Shown here: positions 23,901-38,900 of the stretch, piece by piece
Numbering within the stretch: position 1 is the first letter of the stretch
Layout: every line of letters begins with the position of its first letter
Assembly (NCBI RefSeq): GCF_028640845.1
Contig: NC_080540.1
Location: 164,815,252-164,879,251 of the forward strand
Direction: 5' to 3'
DNA: 64,000 bases
Source of the DNA: Ahaetulla prasina
Lineage: Eukaryota; Chordata; Lepidosauria; Squamata; Colubridae
The notes under the pieces: generated by a model
What the model saw: the letters and a program-made list of their open reading frames with translations, nothing else
Told to the model about the DNA's origin: nothing
Databases searched by the model: none
Made by a program: the position numbers and the translations under genes

Positions 23901-26900
23901 TAGACTGTTGAAAGAAATAAAACATACATTTCTAGGTCACTCGTTCAGGAAATACACGATCCTACATATGAAAGAGGGAAGGATATCTCCAAGCAGCAAC
24001 AAACTACACCTTAACCTTCCTTTCCTAGCTTTGCATGCTGCATTTTCTTCTTCTTGATGGCCGCAGAAGAAGCAGGATCCAGGCACTTAGCAGCTCTCAT
24101 TGTCTGTGAGTGAGCAGAGATAGAGGATGGAAGCAGTTTCTACAACTGCAGGCACTGCTGTGTTGCATTTCCACTGGCCTTAACAGCCTGCCTACACAAA
24201 TGACATTCTTAGCTGGAACACGCAGAGGTCAAGAATCTGCATTCACATTATCAGAGTGCTTAAGGACAAGGCCTTGAGTAGGCAATTCCTGTGAGTTGTT
24301 CACAGCTCTTTTGTTGGGGAGGGGAGGGGGGAGATGGGAAGGTAAGCAGTCAAGCCACAGCGTCTTCTCACTTGCAACCTTATTGCATTTCCTAGTTTTT
24401 ATTTTTTTAAAAAAATAAAGATAATTCAATAACAACTGCGTAGGGCAGCTACAAAGCAAACAGATCCTTCTTATTCCTCAGCTGCCGTTTGGAAATGGCA
24501 AACAAACAACAAACAACCCCCACCCCAAGCCTGGCACTGCTACAGAAACACAGAAAAACGATGACTCCATTTCTCCTACAAAGACGGTAGGCCACCAACA
24601 GAGTCCAGCCTTTATGCTGCCGAACTGCCACTCAGCCCTAGCAGGAACAAAAATAAGACACTGCTCTGTACCCAGATGGCAATCTTTTCTGCCCAAGAGG
24701 GACCCCCTGCCATACACTACAAGCTGTAGTACAGAAGATACACACAGTTGAACTGCAACATGAGCATTTATTCGGCACTCGTGATTTAAGCCCACCCTTC
24801 TTATTCTTGACCCTGGTAAAACACAGTAAACAAGTGTCTCATTTTTCCAGTCTTCTTTCTGCCAACAGGTTGACCTGCCAAACTATATATGGGATGTCAG
24901 AGAGGAGGAAGTTGGGAAACCTGATTTGAACTAGGTCACTGCCACCCAAAATCATCACCCCCCCCTCACTTTTTTTAACCCTGAAAAAAAAATCTCTTCG
25001 TGCATGGCTCTGATCTGTTCTGTGGTTGTTGCCAAGTACGTCTCAAGGTACAAAGCCAATGACCAGCTGAAAGCATGCAGGCTCCATGTGATTGCTGGAC
25101 AAGGCCAGAGAAACAGCAGGAAGCGTGGCCCAAGAGGCCCACTCTGTAGAAAACTAGGGCAAACAAATGGCACATACAGGCAAACAACCAAACCCCAGAG
25201 CCATTCTAGAAAGCAACCCCTAAGCCAGCTTTGCTTTTGGTTCAGGGCAGAACTCTTCACCCTGGTTCCCAGGGAGTATTTAAAAACAGCAGGATTATCG
25301 CTCCGTATTTTTAGATAGCAATCTAAGACTATTGGATAACAAAGCAACAGCTTGTCATGAAGTTGCAAATAGAGGAATGTCAGGATGGAGCTCCAGCTTG
25401 CATACACATCCAGCCAAAACAAGGACTTAACTAGGGAAGGTCAACTCACAACCAAAATGGGCCAAGTCAGGTGATAGTCCCTTATCTGATAAAGGCTATT
25501 AGGTCAGATTTGCAGGCTAACCTGTGCTCCCAAGGCCTCTTCCTCAGTGCCACATAATTGTAACCTATCAAGCTCCAGTAACCACTTTGGGGGTGGGTGG
25601 GATGGGGATGCTTTTGTTTCATATCCAGTTCATTGAGGGAAGTACCTCAGTCACTCTTTAACTGCTCCAGTTTTAAAGTAGCATTTTCTCTCTTCTCCCA
25701 ACACAATATTTAAGTTCACTGTTGATGCAGTTGTTGATATCAAAGCTAGGATGTGCCCAACTTTCAGGCCTTCACCCAGTGATGGGATTCAGCCAGTTCG
25801 CACCACTTCAGGGGAACCGGTTGTTAATTTTCTGAGCAGTTTGGCGAACTGGTTGTTGGAAGAAATCATTAGGGCAAAGAACCGGTTGTTAAATTATTTG
25901 AATCCCACCACTGCCTTCACCTCTTTAGGCTGCTGCAGGCCTCACTTTTCCTTTTTAATCATTGGATGTGACTTGGGCTACAGGCAAAGCCGAACATCTG
26001 GCTTCTGCTTGGGTAATGCTTAACCGGTATTTTTTATAACATTTGTCAAATCTTCTCCTTAAAAATAACGGGCTTAGTTAGTTCTTTTCTGAGAGCGTGT
26101 TGGATTTGTATTTTTAAAAATCTTGAGGCCTAGCCCTATTTATTTATTTATTTATTTATTTAATCACATTTTTATACCGCCCTATCTCCCTAAACCAACT
26201 CAGGGCGGTTTACAGCCTATTAAAACACAAATACACAAATATAAATACAAGATAAAACATTAATTAAAAAACTTATTAAATAAGGCCGAATTTAAAATTT
26301 ATAAAACAAAATAATAAAACCCCATTAAAAACTAAATTAAAATTAAAATCCTAGCCCAGTCCTGCGCAAATAAATAGATGTGTCTTAAGCTCGCGGCGAA
26401 AGGTTCGAAGGTCGGAAAGTTAACGGAGTCCCGGGGGAAGTTCATTCCAGAGGGTGGGAGCCCCCACAGAAAAGGCCCTTCCCCTGGGTGTCGCCAGTCG
26501 GCACTGCCTGGCGGACGGCACCCCAAGGAGTCCCTCCCTGTGAGAGCACACGGGTCGGTGAGAGGCAGTCGGTGGCAGCAGACGGTCCCGTAAGTAACCC
26601 GGCCCTAAGCCATGGAGCGCTTTGAAGATGGTTACCAAAACCTTGAAGCGCACCCAGAAGGCCACAGGTAGCCAGTGCAGTCTGCGCAGGAGCGGTGTCA
26701 CATGGGAGCCACGAGGGGCTCCCTCTATCACCCACGCAGCCGCATTCTGGACTAACTGGAGCCTCCGGGTGCTCCTCAAGGGAAGCCCCATGTAAAGAGC
26801 ATTGCAGTAATCCAGGCAAGATGTCACGAGAGCATGAGTGACTGTGCATAGGGCATCCCGGTCTAAGAAGGGGCGCAACTGGAGAACCAGGCGGACTGGT

Positions 26901-29900
26901 AAAAAGCTCTCCTGGAGACGGCCGTCAAATGGTCTTCAAAAGACAGCCGTCCATCCAGGAGAATGCCCAAGTTGCGCACCCTTTCCATTGGGGCCAATGA
27001 CTCGCCCCAACAGTCAGCCGTGGCTGCAGCTGACTGTACCGGGGTGCCGGCATCCACAGCCACTCTGTCTTGGAGGGATTGAGCTTGAGCCTGTTTCTCC
27101 CCATCCAGACCCGTACGGCCTCCAGACACCGGGACAGCATTTCGACAGCTTCGTTGGGGTGGCCCAGTGTGGAAAAGTACAGCTGAGTATCATCAGCGTA
27201 CAGTTGATATCTCACACCGAAACTACTGATGATCTCACCCAGCGGCTTCATATAGATGTTGAACAGGAGGGGGCGAGAGAATCGACCCCTGCGGCACCCC
27301 ACAAGTGAGGTGTCTCGGGGTCGACCTCTGCCCTCCTGTCAACACCGTCTGCGACCGGTCAGAGAGATAGGAGGAGAACCACTGATAAACAGTGCCTCCC
27401 ACTCCCAGTCCCTCCAACCGGTGCAGCAGGATACCATGGTCGATGGTATCAAAAGCCGCTGAGAGGTCTAATAGGACCAAGGCAGAGGAGTAACCCCTAT
27501 CCCTGGCCCTCCAGAGATCATCAACCAACGCGACCAAAGCCGTTTCCATGCTGTATCCGGGCCGGAAGCCGGACTGGAACGGGTCTAGATAGACAGTTTC
27601 ATCCAGGTACTGGGGTAATTGACATGCCACCACACTCTCTACAACCTTCGCCACAAAGCGAAGGTTGGAGACCGGACGATAGTTACCTAAAATAGCTGGG
27701 TCCAGGGAAGGCTTCTTGAGGAGAGGCCTCACCACCGCCTCTTTCAAGGCGGCAGGGAAGACCCCCTCCAGCAAAGAAGCATTAGTAATCCCCTGGAGCC
27801 AGCCTCGTGTCACCTCCTGTGTGGCCAGTACCAGCCAGGAGGGGCACGGGTCCAGTAAACATGTGGTGGCATTCAACCTCCCCAATAACCTGTCCATGTC
27901 CTCGGGAGCCACAGGATCAAACTCATCCCAAACAGTCTCAACAAGACAGCTCTCTGACTTCTCACTTGGATCCACCCAATTTTGATCCAGACCATCCCGA
28001 AGCTGAACGATTTTATCGTATAGATGCATAGATGTATAGATGACCCTGCAATGGGTCATCCCGCTCCCCCTGTTGAAGGAGAGAGCGAGTCACCCGAAAC
28101 AGGGCGGCCGGGCGGTTATCTGCCGACGCAATGAGGGAGGAGACGTAGCCACGTCTCGCTTCCCTCAATGCCACTAGGTAGGTCCTGGTATATGACCTAA
28201 CTAGTGTCCGATCAGCCTCCGAACGACTGGATCTCCAAGAACTCTCTAGGCGTCTTCTCCGGCGTTTCATCTCCCTCAGCCCCTCGGAAAACCAAGGAGC
28301 TGATTGAGACCTTCGCCGGGTCAGAGGCCGCAAAGGCACGACACGGTCTAGAGCCCCAGCCGCGGCCAGTTCCCAAGCCGCGACTAGTTCTTCAGCCGTG
28401 CCGTGGGCCAGACCCTCAGGAAACGGCCCAAGCTCCGTTCGGAACCTCTCCGGGTCCATCAGGTGCCTGGGACGGAACCAACGTATTGGTCCTGTCTCCC
28501 TGCGGTGTTGAGTGGCGGTCAGAAAGTCTAGACGAAGGAGAAAGTGATCTGACCATGACAAAGGTTCAATGACTAAATCTCTCAAGTCCAGATCCTTCAA
28601 CCACTGTCCAGAAAAAAAAATCAAGTCCAGCGTGCCACCCCCAATGTGAGTGGGACCATCGACTACTTGAGTCAGGTCCAAAGCCGTCATGGAAGCCATG
28701 AACTCCCGAGCTGCTGACGATGACATGCCGGTCGATGGCAGGATAAAGTCCCCCATAACCATGAGTCTCGGGGTCTCAACCGCCACTCCAGCAAGCACCT
28801 CCAGGAGCTCAGGCAGGGCTGCTGTCACGCAGCAAGGAGCCAGGTACGTGACCAGCAAGCCCATCTGACACCTATGACCCCACCTCACAAAGAGGGATTC
28901 ACAGCCGGCAATCTGAGGTACAGGTATAATGTACAGTTACATTATACTGAGGTATAATGTACAGTTCAATTTAAACCAGGAAACAGACTTCGTTTTTGCT
29001 GTGTGCTGTCTGTTCTATCTACATTGGGTGGTGTATTACAGGTTTTCCACTACTTTGGCGAAAAAATAGGCTTTGCATGGCTGTGTTTTTAATGGTTTTC
29101 TCTCTTTTTGCTATTTGTGAGTCTTTCACATGAGCACCAGAACTGTTGCATTTAAGTTGTCCTAATTGGGTAGGAAGAAGGCACCTACTCCATTTTGCCT
29201 ACTTCATTCTGGCTCGACAGCACTCAGTGCCATGGTGATAAATGTTATTTCATGGAGCCTTTCACAATTACATGTACTACCAGTTCTTTCCAGACACTGC
29301 CAGCCATGAGGTCAGAACTGCCCTCTTTGGCCATTCACTGCCAGCCAGCGCTACCATTCCTTGGCAGAACAAGTCAAGGAGTAAGCTCACTTGTTGACTG
29401 CTCCCTCCCACTTCACCTGCAACATGCCTGAGATCTATCCGATGGATTGTTTTTAAACACGGATTTTGCTCTCTTTGAGGTGTGCAGGAGGTACTGCACC
29501 AAGCAGGAGAACATCCACCTGCCTCAGCCTGCACCTGCCACCCAATTTTTGGGCATCGTGACAGGTGGTATAAGCCTATTATTCCCAGCATCTGGCTAGT
29601 TTGTCCTACATGCCTACTCAAAGGAGTGGTTAACAGCATGTTAAAGCAAGTCTTCTGAAAAGCCCTCAGATTTCAATCTGGCTGAACAGGAACAGGAACA
29701 TTTCTCCATCCAGCCCAATATTGCGTGCTCTAGGGCTAGGCATTTCTTCAGGGTATAAGTCTGATAAGATCTTCCATATTAACTGCAACATGATCCTCCC
29801 TAACTAGGGAGATGCCAGGGAAACAAAACATATGCCCTTTCCACCGCAGTTTAACACTCCCCACAGACTGCTCTCTCTTTTGTTTCTTGGACCCCATCCC

Positions 29901-32900
29901 TTCCACTGCATATAAGTTGCCATATTCTTTTGTTATTCTTCTGCATACAATTTTTCCCATCCCCTATATGAAGTGGGTCACAGAGGTTTAGCAGAAGCCA
30001 ATCTTCCCCTTACATCTGTGCCCAAGCTTAACACATCCCCAAGGAACCCACAGCAAAACTGGAAATGTACTTTCCATGTGAACCTCTCCACACTCATTTT
30101 CCCATTGACCCAAGGGATTTCAGCTGTCTCCACGACCAATTGTCGCCAGTCAACTCTGTCCTGCAAAACCTCTGACTTGAAAAACATGTGCCCAAAATAA
30201 ACAGCCTTTCTTTTCCATTTTCACAGACATGGTGGGGCTTAAAAGGGCATCAGCCATTCACTCATGCCTCAGTGAGTGCTGCCAATTTTAAAACCATTCT
30301 GGCCTTGTATCCAATGTGAACATGCTCAAGAGGATGGCTGTGAGGCATCAGGAATCTTTCGGCTTTGGCCTCAATCCTATATGAACTCAGCCTCCCCTAG
30401 ATTAGAAAGATGGCCCAACCATCTTCAAACACACAACAATAAACTCAAATAACATCTTCAAACACACAACAATAAACTCAAATAATGAAAAAGCTCAGCA
30501 ATAACAAAGCTGACATACAGCTCTTTAAAGATCCCTTGATTTTATTGTCAGGTTTGCAATGATCAAAACAGCAAATTGTTCTTTATCCCGAGAAGGCTTA
30601 AGGATCAGTTTGGAAGCGCCAGAGATGCTAACACAAGAACAGAGACGTAATATTTTCTGTAATTTTGAAGCTATTAGATAAAACAAATTGGGGTATTTTT
30701 TTCACCTCAGAAAAAAAAACAGACAGGGAAACTTTAAAAACTTTATTTTTTGCCTCAAATGAAACTATAAGCTGCAGAATCCGAAGAAACCTCAGCTTTT
30801 TTTGATTTGGACAGTTTGCCAAACCTGAAAACAGCAACAATGAAGGCAGAAATAAACCATCCACATGTTAATAAAACAAAATTATGTCCTCTGAGGCAAG
30901 TCTCCAATCTTGATAACTTTAAGACTTGTGGACTTCAACTCCCAGAGTTCCTCAGCCAGCAAAGCTGAGAGTTGAAGTCCACAAGTCTTAAAGTTGCCAA
31001 GGTTTGATACCCTGCTCTGAGGCCTAATGGAGAACAGATCCAATGAGCTCCAAAATAAAGTATTATCAGCAGACAATCCCGTAAGCAACCTTGGGAGCAG
31101 AATCCTTGGAAGGGGGAAGAGTCTGAAATCAGATCATGCTTCAGCCTGAGAGCGGAATTGTCCTGCTTGTCCTCTATTTACAGAAAATTTAGCACTCTGG
31201 AATTTGAGATAAAACTTATTACAAATTAATAGAAAACATATGGAAGGAATAAAGGATAGCAATCCAGAAGCACTTTCCCACTATTTCACTATTCCAAAGA
31301 AATTTCATTGGTGGCTTTTTATTCTTGTCATTGTTTTTTTACCTATCCTTTAATTTTTTTAAAAAAGGTCTGGGGGGAAAATTTCCTCTTTTCTCAATTT
31401 TTTCCAGTTTTCTACTACCATTTGCACTTCTATACAAGAGAATAAATCTATTATCTCTGTCCTTGGAATAAGTCCAAGGTATTTTTTCCTCCCACACATT
31501 TATCACTTGATTTGATGAAGCACGCTAGAAATGCCCAGAAATTATCTCAAATTCTTTACTAAAGTAACGTTTGAAAGACTGTGGGCAAAGCATAGGCACC
31601 AACTGCTTAGGATTCTGCCATTGCAGAAAGGCAGGTAATCCTTGATTTACCAGTCCAATTGGGACCAAAATTTCCATTGCTAAGTAAGGCGGTTGTTAAG
31701 TAAATCATGCCCTCTTTTATAGCAATTTTTGCCACAACTGTTAAGCAAATCACTGCAGTGGAGTAAATCATGTGGTTGTTAAGCAAATCCAGCTTGCCCC
31801 CCCCCCAAATTGCTTTTCTGAAGCTGGCTGGAAAGATTGCAAGTGAAGATCACATGATCCCAGGACCCTGCAACTATCATAAACACATGCCAGTCGCCAA
31901 GCACCTGAATTATTCTGATACACATGACTGTGGGGATTCTGTAGAGGGCTGGTTGCAAGTCCTTTTTTTCAATGCCATTGTTAACTTTGAAAAGTTGCTA
32001 AATGAATGGTTGTAAGGGGAGGACTACCTATATCTGCTTACTTTAATAAAGGGCTAGTCTATATGCTATGGGTGTCGAACTCGCGGCGTCACTTTGCCAT
32101 CATGTGACGTATCATGTTTTTCCTTCGTGGAGCTGGGGTGGGTGTGGCCTGCGCGTGACGCATCCGGCCCATGGGCCGCCAGTTTGACACTCATGCTCCA
32201 TGCCTTTCTCCAATGGAATGCAACATCCTAAGTAGTAGATGGCTATGTGGTCTCACCGACTTTCAAAGATCATTGTGATCTCCTAAGCAAATCAGGATAG
32301 GCTAGACAAGTTTATAAAAATATCGGAAACCTTTTGTGGACTTTTTGCTGAGAAATAGATACAACTGAGTTAAAGGCTTTTGAATTTGCTAGTCGAAAAG
32401 GGCTGGCTATGGGAAGAAGTGATCTATGCAATATAAATTTAAGGAGGGAGTAATCTTATTTTTGTAAATGCTGTAAATATTATAAATTATTTCTTTAAAT
32501 ACCTTTTTATTTCTCTATTACTTTTTGCACATTTTTTCCTTTATGTTCCTTCTATCTTTTTTCTTTTAAACTCAGTTTGTATTAGCTTTTATTGTGTAAA
32601 AAATGCTTTTTAAAAAATTACCAAATTAAAAAAAAAATCTAGCCATAAAATTTAGTGAAGGTTGAGCCCTTATGAAATTCCATCCATTCTAGTAGGGAAA
32701 TGAAGCATGTACAATACTAAATTAAGCCCTTAGTATGGAATGAATGATACTTAACCTTCATCCTGCTTTTCTTCAGAGGAAATAATACTGCATGAAAAAA
32801 GCATTTTAAATCACAGGAAACCACACAAAATACAAAAATGGCATGGGGGAACAGGGCAAGTTTACACTGAGCTCAGAGAAATTTGTGTGTATGTGTGCAC

Positions 32901-35900
32901 AAGAGAGAAATATTGCTTCAGACTCAGCTCTCCTCCTGCTGATTATATATCTACGTAGGGTTTTTTTTAGCAGTGTGACCAAGTGGTTTGACCCCATCTT
33001 CTTTTGATAAGTTTTTTTTTCCCAACTTCCTACTCCAGTCTACATCTCTAGCTCTTTCCCATCAAAGGACTAACCCAGATTGAATCTTCCTTTTGGATAG
33101 TAGCCAAAGTTAGTTAAGTGCTGCCATCTGCTGAGGTGATGTCTACACCTTCAAAATAAAAGCAATGCCATTCTATTTGCATGCATGGTGTACACTTATT
33201 TATATTTAATTTCTAATTTCCAACCGGCCTCACATGGGTCAGACAAAGGGCAGAATGTGGCTCAGGTCTGCCCTTTAGTGACCAGAAGGTAAGCTTGGCT
33301 AGATAGCCCGACTAGATGGCTCATGGCTAAGACACTGAGCTTGTTGATCAGAAAGGTCCCAAGTTCGGTGGTTCGAATCCCCACTATAGGTCGCCTGCGT
33401 AAGCAGAGGGTTGGACTAGATCAGGGGTCTCCAACCTTGGCAACTTTAAGCCTTTAAACAAACTTTAAGCAAAGCTGGCTGGGGGATTCTGGGAGTTGAA
33501 GTCCACCAGGCTTAAAGTTGCCAAGGTTGGACACCCCTGGACTAGATGACTTCCAAGGTCCCTTCCAACTCTGTTACTGTTACAGATGGCATCTTCTTGA
33601 AAATAAACCTTCATCCACTGCCCTTTGGAGAGTTTATGCTGTCCAGGCATTCCAGGAGATGTCCAAGTAGGGGAAAGCTACCTTAATGGCTTGTGGGCTG
33701 TCTTGTATTTGGGACATGTTTTATTTGCAGCAAACAGCTGCTTCAAATCCATCTGGGTAGAGGAAATTTCTCAGATTTCTGTTCCTAACAGCAACTTGCC
33801 CAAGGCTCCTCAAAAAGGGAGAAGAAAAGCAAACACGATTCATTTTCTATCTTCAAAACAGCCCATATGGAGTCCCCCCCCCATCTTCTCTTAAGAGGAG
33901 TAAAAGCTCAGCAGCATCAAAGGCTGCGGTGACCTAGTTGAGATTTTAGCAGTTTTAACTTGCATGTCCTCAATTCCAGTTAACCCCTAGCCTGGGGATC
34001 CTCTGCATTTATTTATATATATATAAAAACATGGTAAACAAATCCCCATTCCATCCTAACCCCCCACCCCCACCCCACCCCTGGTCCTCAGCACTTGCTG
34101 CTCCCATTTTCAACCCTTACCCAATTCTGACCTATTAAAAGCTGCTCTTCCTCGCCCCCACCGCCCAAGCGACCACAGTACTGACCCGCTCCTATGCCAA
34201 CAAGGGCTGGGCGCGGGGTTAATCAAGGCTAACGGCACCACTTAAAACCGTCCCAGTGTTTGCGGTGAGTCAGTGCCAAGGGAGAAGCTTTAAGTGCTGG
34301 TTATTTTTAGCCTCTGCCAATAGCCGGAGAAAAGTTTGGACTGCGGGTGAGGGCGCAGGTTGCAAAAAAATAAAATGAAAGGAAGAAAGGAAAAAAGGAA
34401 AGAAAAAGAGCTCCGGTTCCCAGCTCTTCTTTGCCTCCAAATTCGGGTCAGCGCCTCACGTGTCCTCCTCCTCTAGCTCTCGCTGAACGAGTGTCAGGAA
34501 CAGGCAACGTGCTGGAGTCGAGCCAAAGCTGGGCGAGGAGACACCTGACTCGCGATTCACGTGGCTCGGCGGCGCAGGCCATTCCGATGGCAGGCGGGGG
34601 CTTTTTCGCCCGAATCGCTCGGGATGCAAAAGGAGGGAAGGGGAGGAGGGGAAACAAGAGAAAAAGAGAGCCCAGGCGCGCCTCGGGAGACCGACTTACA
34701 CGTTAATTACGGCTAGGAAGGAACTCAAAAATATCACGGAAGGTGGAATCCCGGAATTAAATTGGGGGTGGGAGTGGGGGGAGTGAAATTCAGCAAAAGA
34801 AGAAGGCGCTTTTGCATTCGCTAACGGCTTCGTGATATCTTATGTAATCGATCAACTTGGTTAAAATGGGGTTGCCTCGTTTTGTGGTTCTGTATGTTGT
34901 GCAAACAGGGCCGAAGTATGGCATAGCAGCTGCAGAGAACTGCACGATCCCAAGAAAAGAAACAGATGCTTCCCCACGTTGTAGGCAGATGCCACGGTGT
35001 ACACATACACACGCTGTTCATCGCTGTTCTATTGGCACCTTTATTGTTTCGCAAAATGGGCTCCTTAAAGCAACAGTATCTTCCCTCCAAGAAGAATTCG
35101 GCTTATTTTAATAAATACCGGAGAGGACCTGTGTGGTCCTGCCATGTCCAAAGCAGAGTTAATAGCTCCAGCTGCTTCCAGATGTTACAGAGGTGGAACT
35201 TTTTAATTGCAGCTGTCGCCTCCCATTTTCCCCACTGTTCTGCAATCCAGCTAAACTACCGGTAAGAATCCAAAATAGTAGGAAAAGTTCCTATATCACA
35301 CTAGGCTATATATTGTAGCACATATTTGAAGTCGGAATGTAGTCATCTAAGGCTATAAGCCATGGTTTAACATATAAATTTGTTATTTGTATAGATTATG
35401 TGGCAATAAATGGTACTTTCTAGCCAAGCTTCCCTGATTCTTATTAAAAGTTAAATGGGATCAGTCCTCCTTACATTTGGATGGGATACCACTAGGAAAT
35501 TCCTCACTATACGATACACTGGGAAGTTGGGGAACATATCTCAAAATGTTATGAAAAGTATTTGGAAGAACCATTTCAGATGTCACACAAGCACAGCTCT
35601 GGGTTTGTTACTCACTGAATCAGTCCAGCTTCAGGCCTGGAAAAAACGCAGCTGCATTAAGAAATCTGAAACTTTTAAAGCAACTTTTGAATTACACAGA
35701 AGCCTGAAAAACGGTGAGCCATTTTAATAAGTAACAGAGTACTAACTACTATGTTGACACAAGGGCTGAAGCACTTCCAAATCATCTTCAAAGCTTGTGT
35801 GGCTCTATATTGATGCCAAGAAAACTATTCATGTAATGATTAGGAGTCAAAACAAGCCTGAGATATCCTCAACATTTTACTAAATTTTTATACCATTATT

Positions 35901-38900
35901 TAATTATTAAAAACAATTCCCAAATCAGATTGTTGTTTAGCATTATTATTTAAATGATGCAACCAAAGATAGAAAAAGCAGGTAAATATTGGTAGGCTGA
36001 CAATCTGGAAAAAATAATATGTGAAGAAACCCAATGCACAAGGAAGTGATAGCAACAGTGGACTTTTTTACCATAAATAATTCAAGATGGTGAACAATAC
36101 TCCTTCCTTCTCTTCTTTTTCCCCAAAACAACCACCTTATGAGGTGAGTTGGGCTGCTAAGTCCAAAGTCAGCCAGCCAGCTTTCTTACCTATGGCAGGA
36201 CTAGAACTCACAGTTCTCCTGGTTTATAAGCCATTGCCTTCACCACTACATCCAAGAGCAGGGGGTCTCCATAAGCAACTGTAAGACTTATGGACTTCAA
36301 TTCCCAGAATTCCCCAGCCAGCATGGGTGGCTGAGGAATTCTGGGATTTGAAGTCCTAAAATTGCCAAGTTTGGAAATCCCTGCCCAAGAGGCTTGGAGA
36401 CTGCAACTTTTTGCTAGTTTACAATCTCGGCTGTTAGCAGAGCAACCCATATCTAATTCTGAAAATGGGATTGAAGTTGCATTCTTCTCTGCCCATCTCC
36501 ATGACAAAATATGATGAAAAATGCTTGTTGATTATAAAGATTGAGAATTAACCATCAAACCACACTCCACTTCCCAGCATTCCATTAGAGCAGGGTTTCC
36601 CAAAGTAGTCAATATCAATTCCCAAGGCTGGATGGGATTATCTGTTGCTGTTGTTATGTTATTATTTGGGGTACTATTAATTAAAGTATTATTTTCATAC
36701 AATAACCGCTTCGGGGGTTGATAAACAATCCAAAACTTCATGAAAAGGTTGATGGGCTGAAAAGTTTAAGGACTCCTGCATTAAATTTAAAATGAGTGTA
36801 CTAATTCCATATAAATCCAGTTCAATCAGGAAGGCTATTTTTACTTCACAACCCTGGTGGTGCAGTGATTAGAAGGCTGTATTGCAGGCAAACTCTGCCC
36901 ACAGCCTAGAGTTTGATCCTGATCCGGCTCAAGGTTGATTCAGCCTTCCACCTTTCCAAGGTTGGTAAAATGAGGACCCAGATTGTTGCTTTAATCTGGG
37001 TTTTAAATGTGTGTATGAGTGAACCCCGGTTATAAAATGGCCTTGCCAACAAACCTACCAACTGAGCCTATATGTCATACCAAGCCAGAACTAAGTAAAA
37101 CACATTATGGTTTAATATGAGGTAGAAATGCCCTTTTCTTCTAATAAATATATGTTTACAGTTCAACACAAAGCAGGACTTGTTTTTGCCCCATGTTGCA
37201 CTACAAGTACAGGTGTCTTATGATGGTTTGTTTAATGGCCAAAGTTACAATAATGCTGAAAAAAGTGACTTATAACCAGTACACTTATGACCGCCACAGC
37301 ATCTCTGAAATCAGATGATAAAAATTCAGGGCTTTGGCAACTGGTATATATTTATGGCGGTTGCAGCATTCCAGGGTGTGATGTAACTGCTATTTACAAT
37401 CTTCCAAGGGGGCTTCAGACAAGCAGACAAATTGGGGGGCGGGGAGTCTGGTTCATTTATAACTGCATGATTCACTTAACAACTGTGCCTAAAACAGGTC
37501 ACAGAATCAGGCAAAATTACTTAATGACATCCCCTAGCCATGGAAGTTGCAATCCCAACTATGGTCATAAGTTGAGGACAACCTGTAATGGGACACACTA
37601 GCGATACCCCTGGCTGGTGGCATTGTCAGGGAAGGACTTGGACACAAAGCTCTCCATTGAAGCTGAATAAGCATCCATTCCCTGCTAAGGAGGGGTCTCC
37701 GTAAGACCATTTTGTCCAGAGTCTTAAAATGTGGAATTCCATGGCTGTTTGCAACTTGTCAAAGTGAATTGCTAGACACAAGGTCAGTACATCTGGTCAG
37801 TGTATCTTTCACAGCTGTCAGCCATCCTAATTTCTACACTGACTCTTGCAAGGTTTTAAAACCTGCCTTAAAAAAAACAACATTGCAGCTTTTTGTAGCA
37901 AATGGCCCTCTCTGCAGAAGCAATCCCCTTGCTGCATTGCTCTTCTCTCAGTTGCGTGATTTTCAACTGTGTTGCATCTGCCTCATCCATCACCCACCAT
38001 TACAGGGTCTGTGCTGCTGATACTGCAGTTTGTTTGTATGCAGCAGTGTGGAAGAAGGCAGCAGTGGCAGCCAAGGCGGACGATTTCCGAAACCTCCAGC
38101 AAGGAAAGAATAGGTATGGCACCTTACGTGTTTTAGCAAGAAGAATTGCTGTTGCAGGATACCCACAGAGATCAATCCTTGGCAACCTCCAGAACTACCA
38201 TGCCAAAGATAGCTGCTGTGCTGCTTGTTTCTGGTGACCTGAATTTACCTGATAAAGGCAAATTGAGCTGTGCTCTGAATTGCCTTTGAAGCTAACAACA
38301 GCTGGGGGAGTCCTGCCTTATGTCAGAATGTAGGCCAAGAAGCTGCTGCTTTTTCCCTCCACCCACCTTTTTATTTTTTTTTAATCTTTTTCGAAAAAGA
38401 GCAAATCTGATTTCCCTTCTCTCTCTGCAGATATGAGCGATGGCCCTATTTTGAGCTCATATCGGAATCACTTTGAAGCTGACCTTTGCATATGTTATTT
38501 CCTTGGCTCTAAAGACTGCAGTCCAACAGGAAAGAAAAATTACTCAAATTTTGCTTACTTAGCTGAATAACAGAAAACAGCAACCCCAGTCAATTTTTAA
38601 TAGGGAAATTCCTGGTCCGGATTCAGAAACTATCTCTCGCCCAAAATAACAAAAAAAGATTTCATTGACAGAACGGTACAAATGACATTTTTCGAGCATA
38701 ACGACTTCACCACAGGATTGCCTGGTGGCAGATGAAATTAAAGAAAATCAAAAGGACCTGATAATAAGATGAGATTAAAAGCTTACTAAAATGCGGGGAA
38801 AATCTTCCTTGTAATCTATCAAAACTCCTTTTCCAACTTTTCAGGCTAGTTAAAAAAAAACTGACGGTGTTGTCACCTAAGTACCAAAGGCGAATGCATT

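Noticed and set aside
28204..28572. 122-residue plus-strand open frame, Pro-rich
   Set aside because: Antisense shadow of the L2-like LINE coding region.
33316..33385. Possible tRNA gene (A-box and B-box-like sequences)
   Set aside because: Part of a SINE head followed by a CR1-like tail; no intact cloverleaf.
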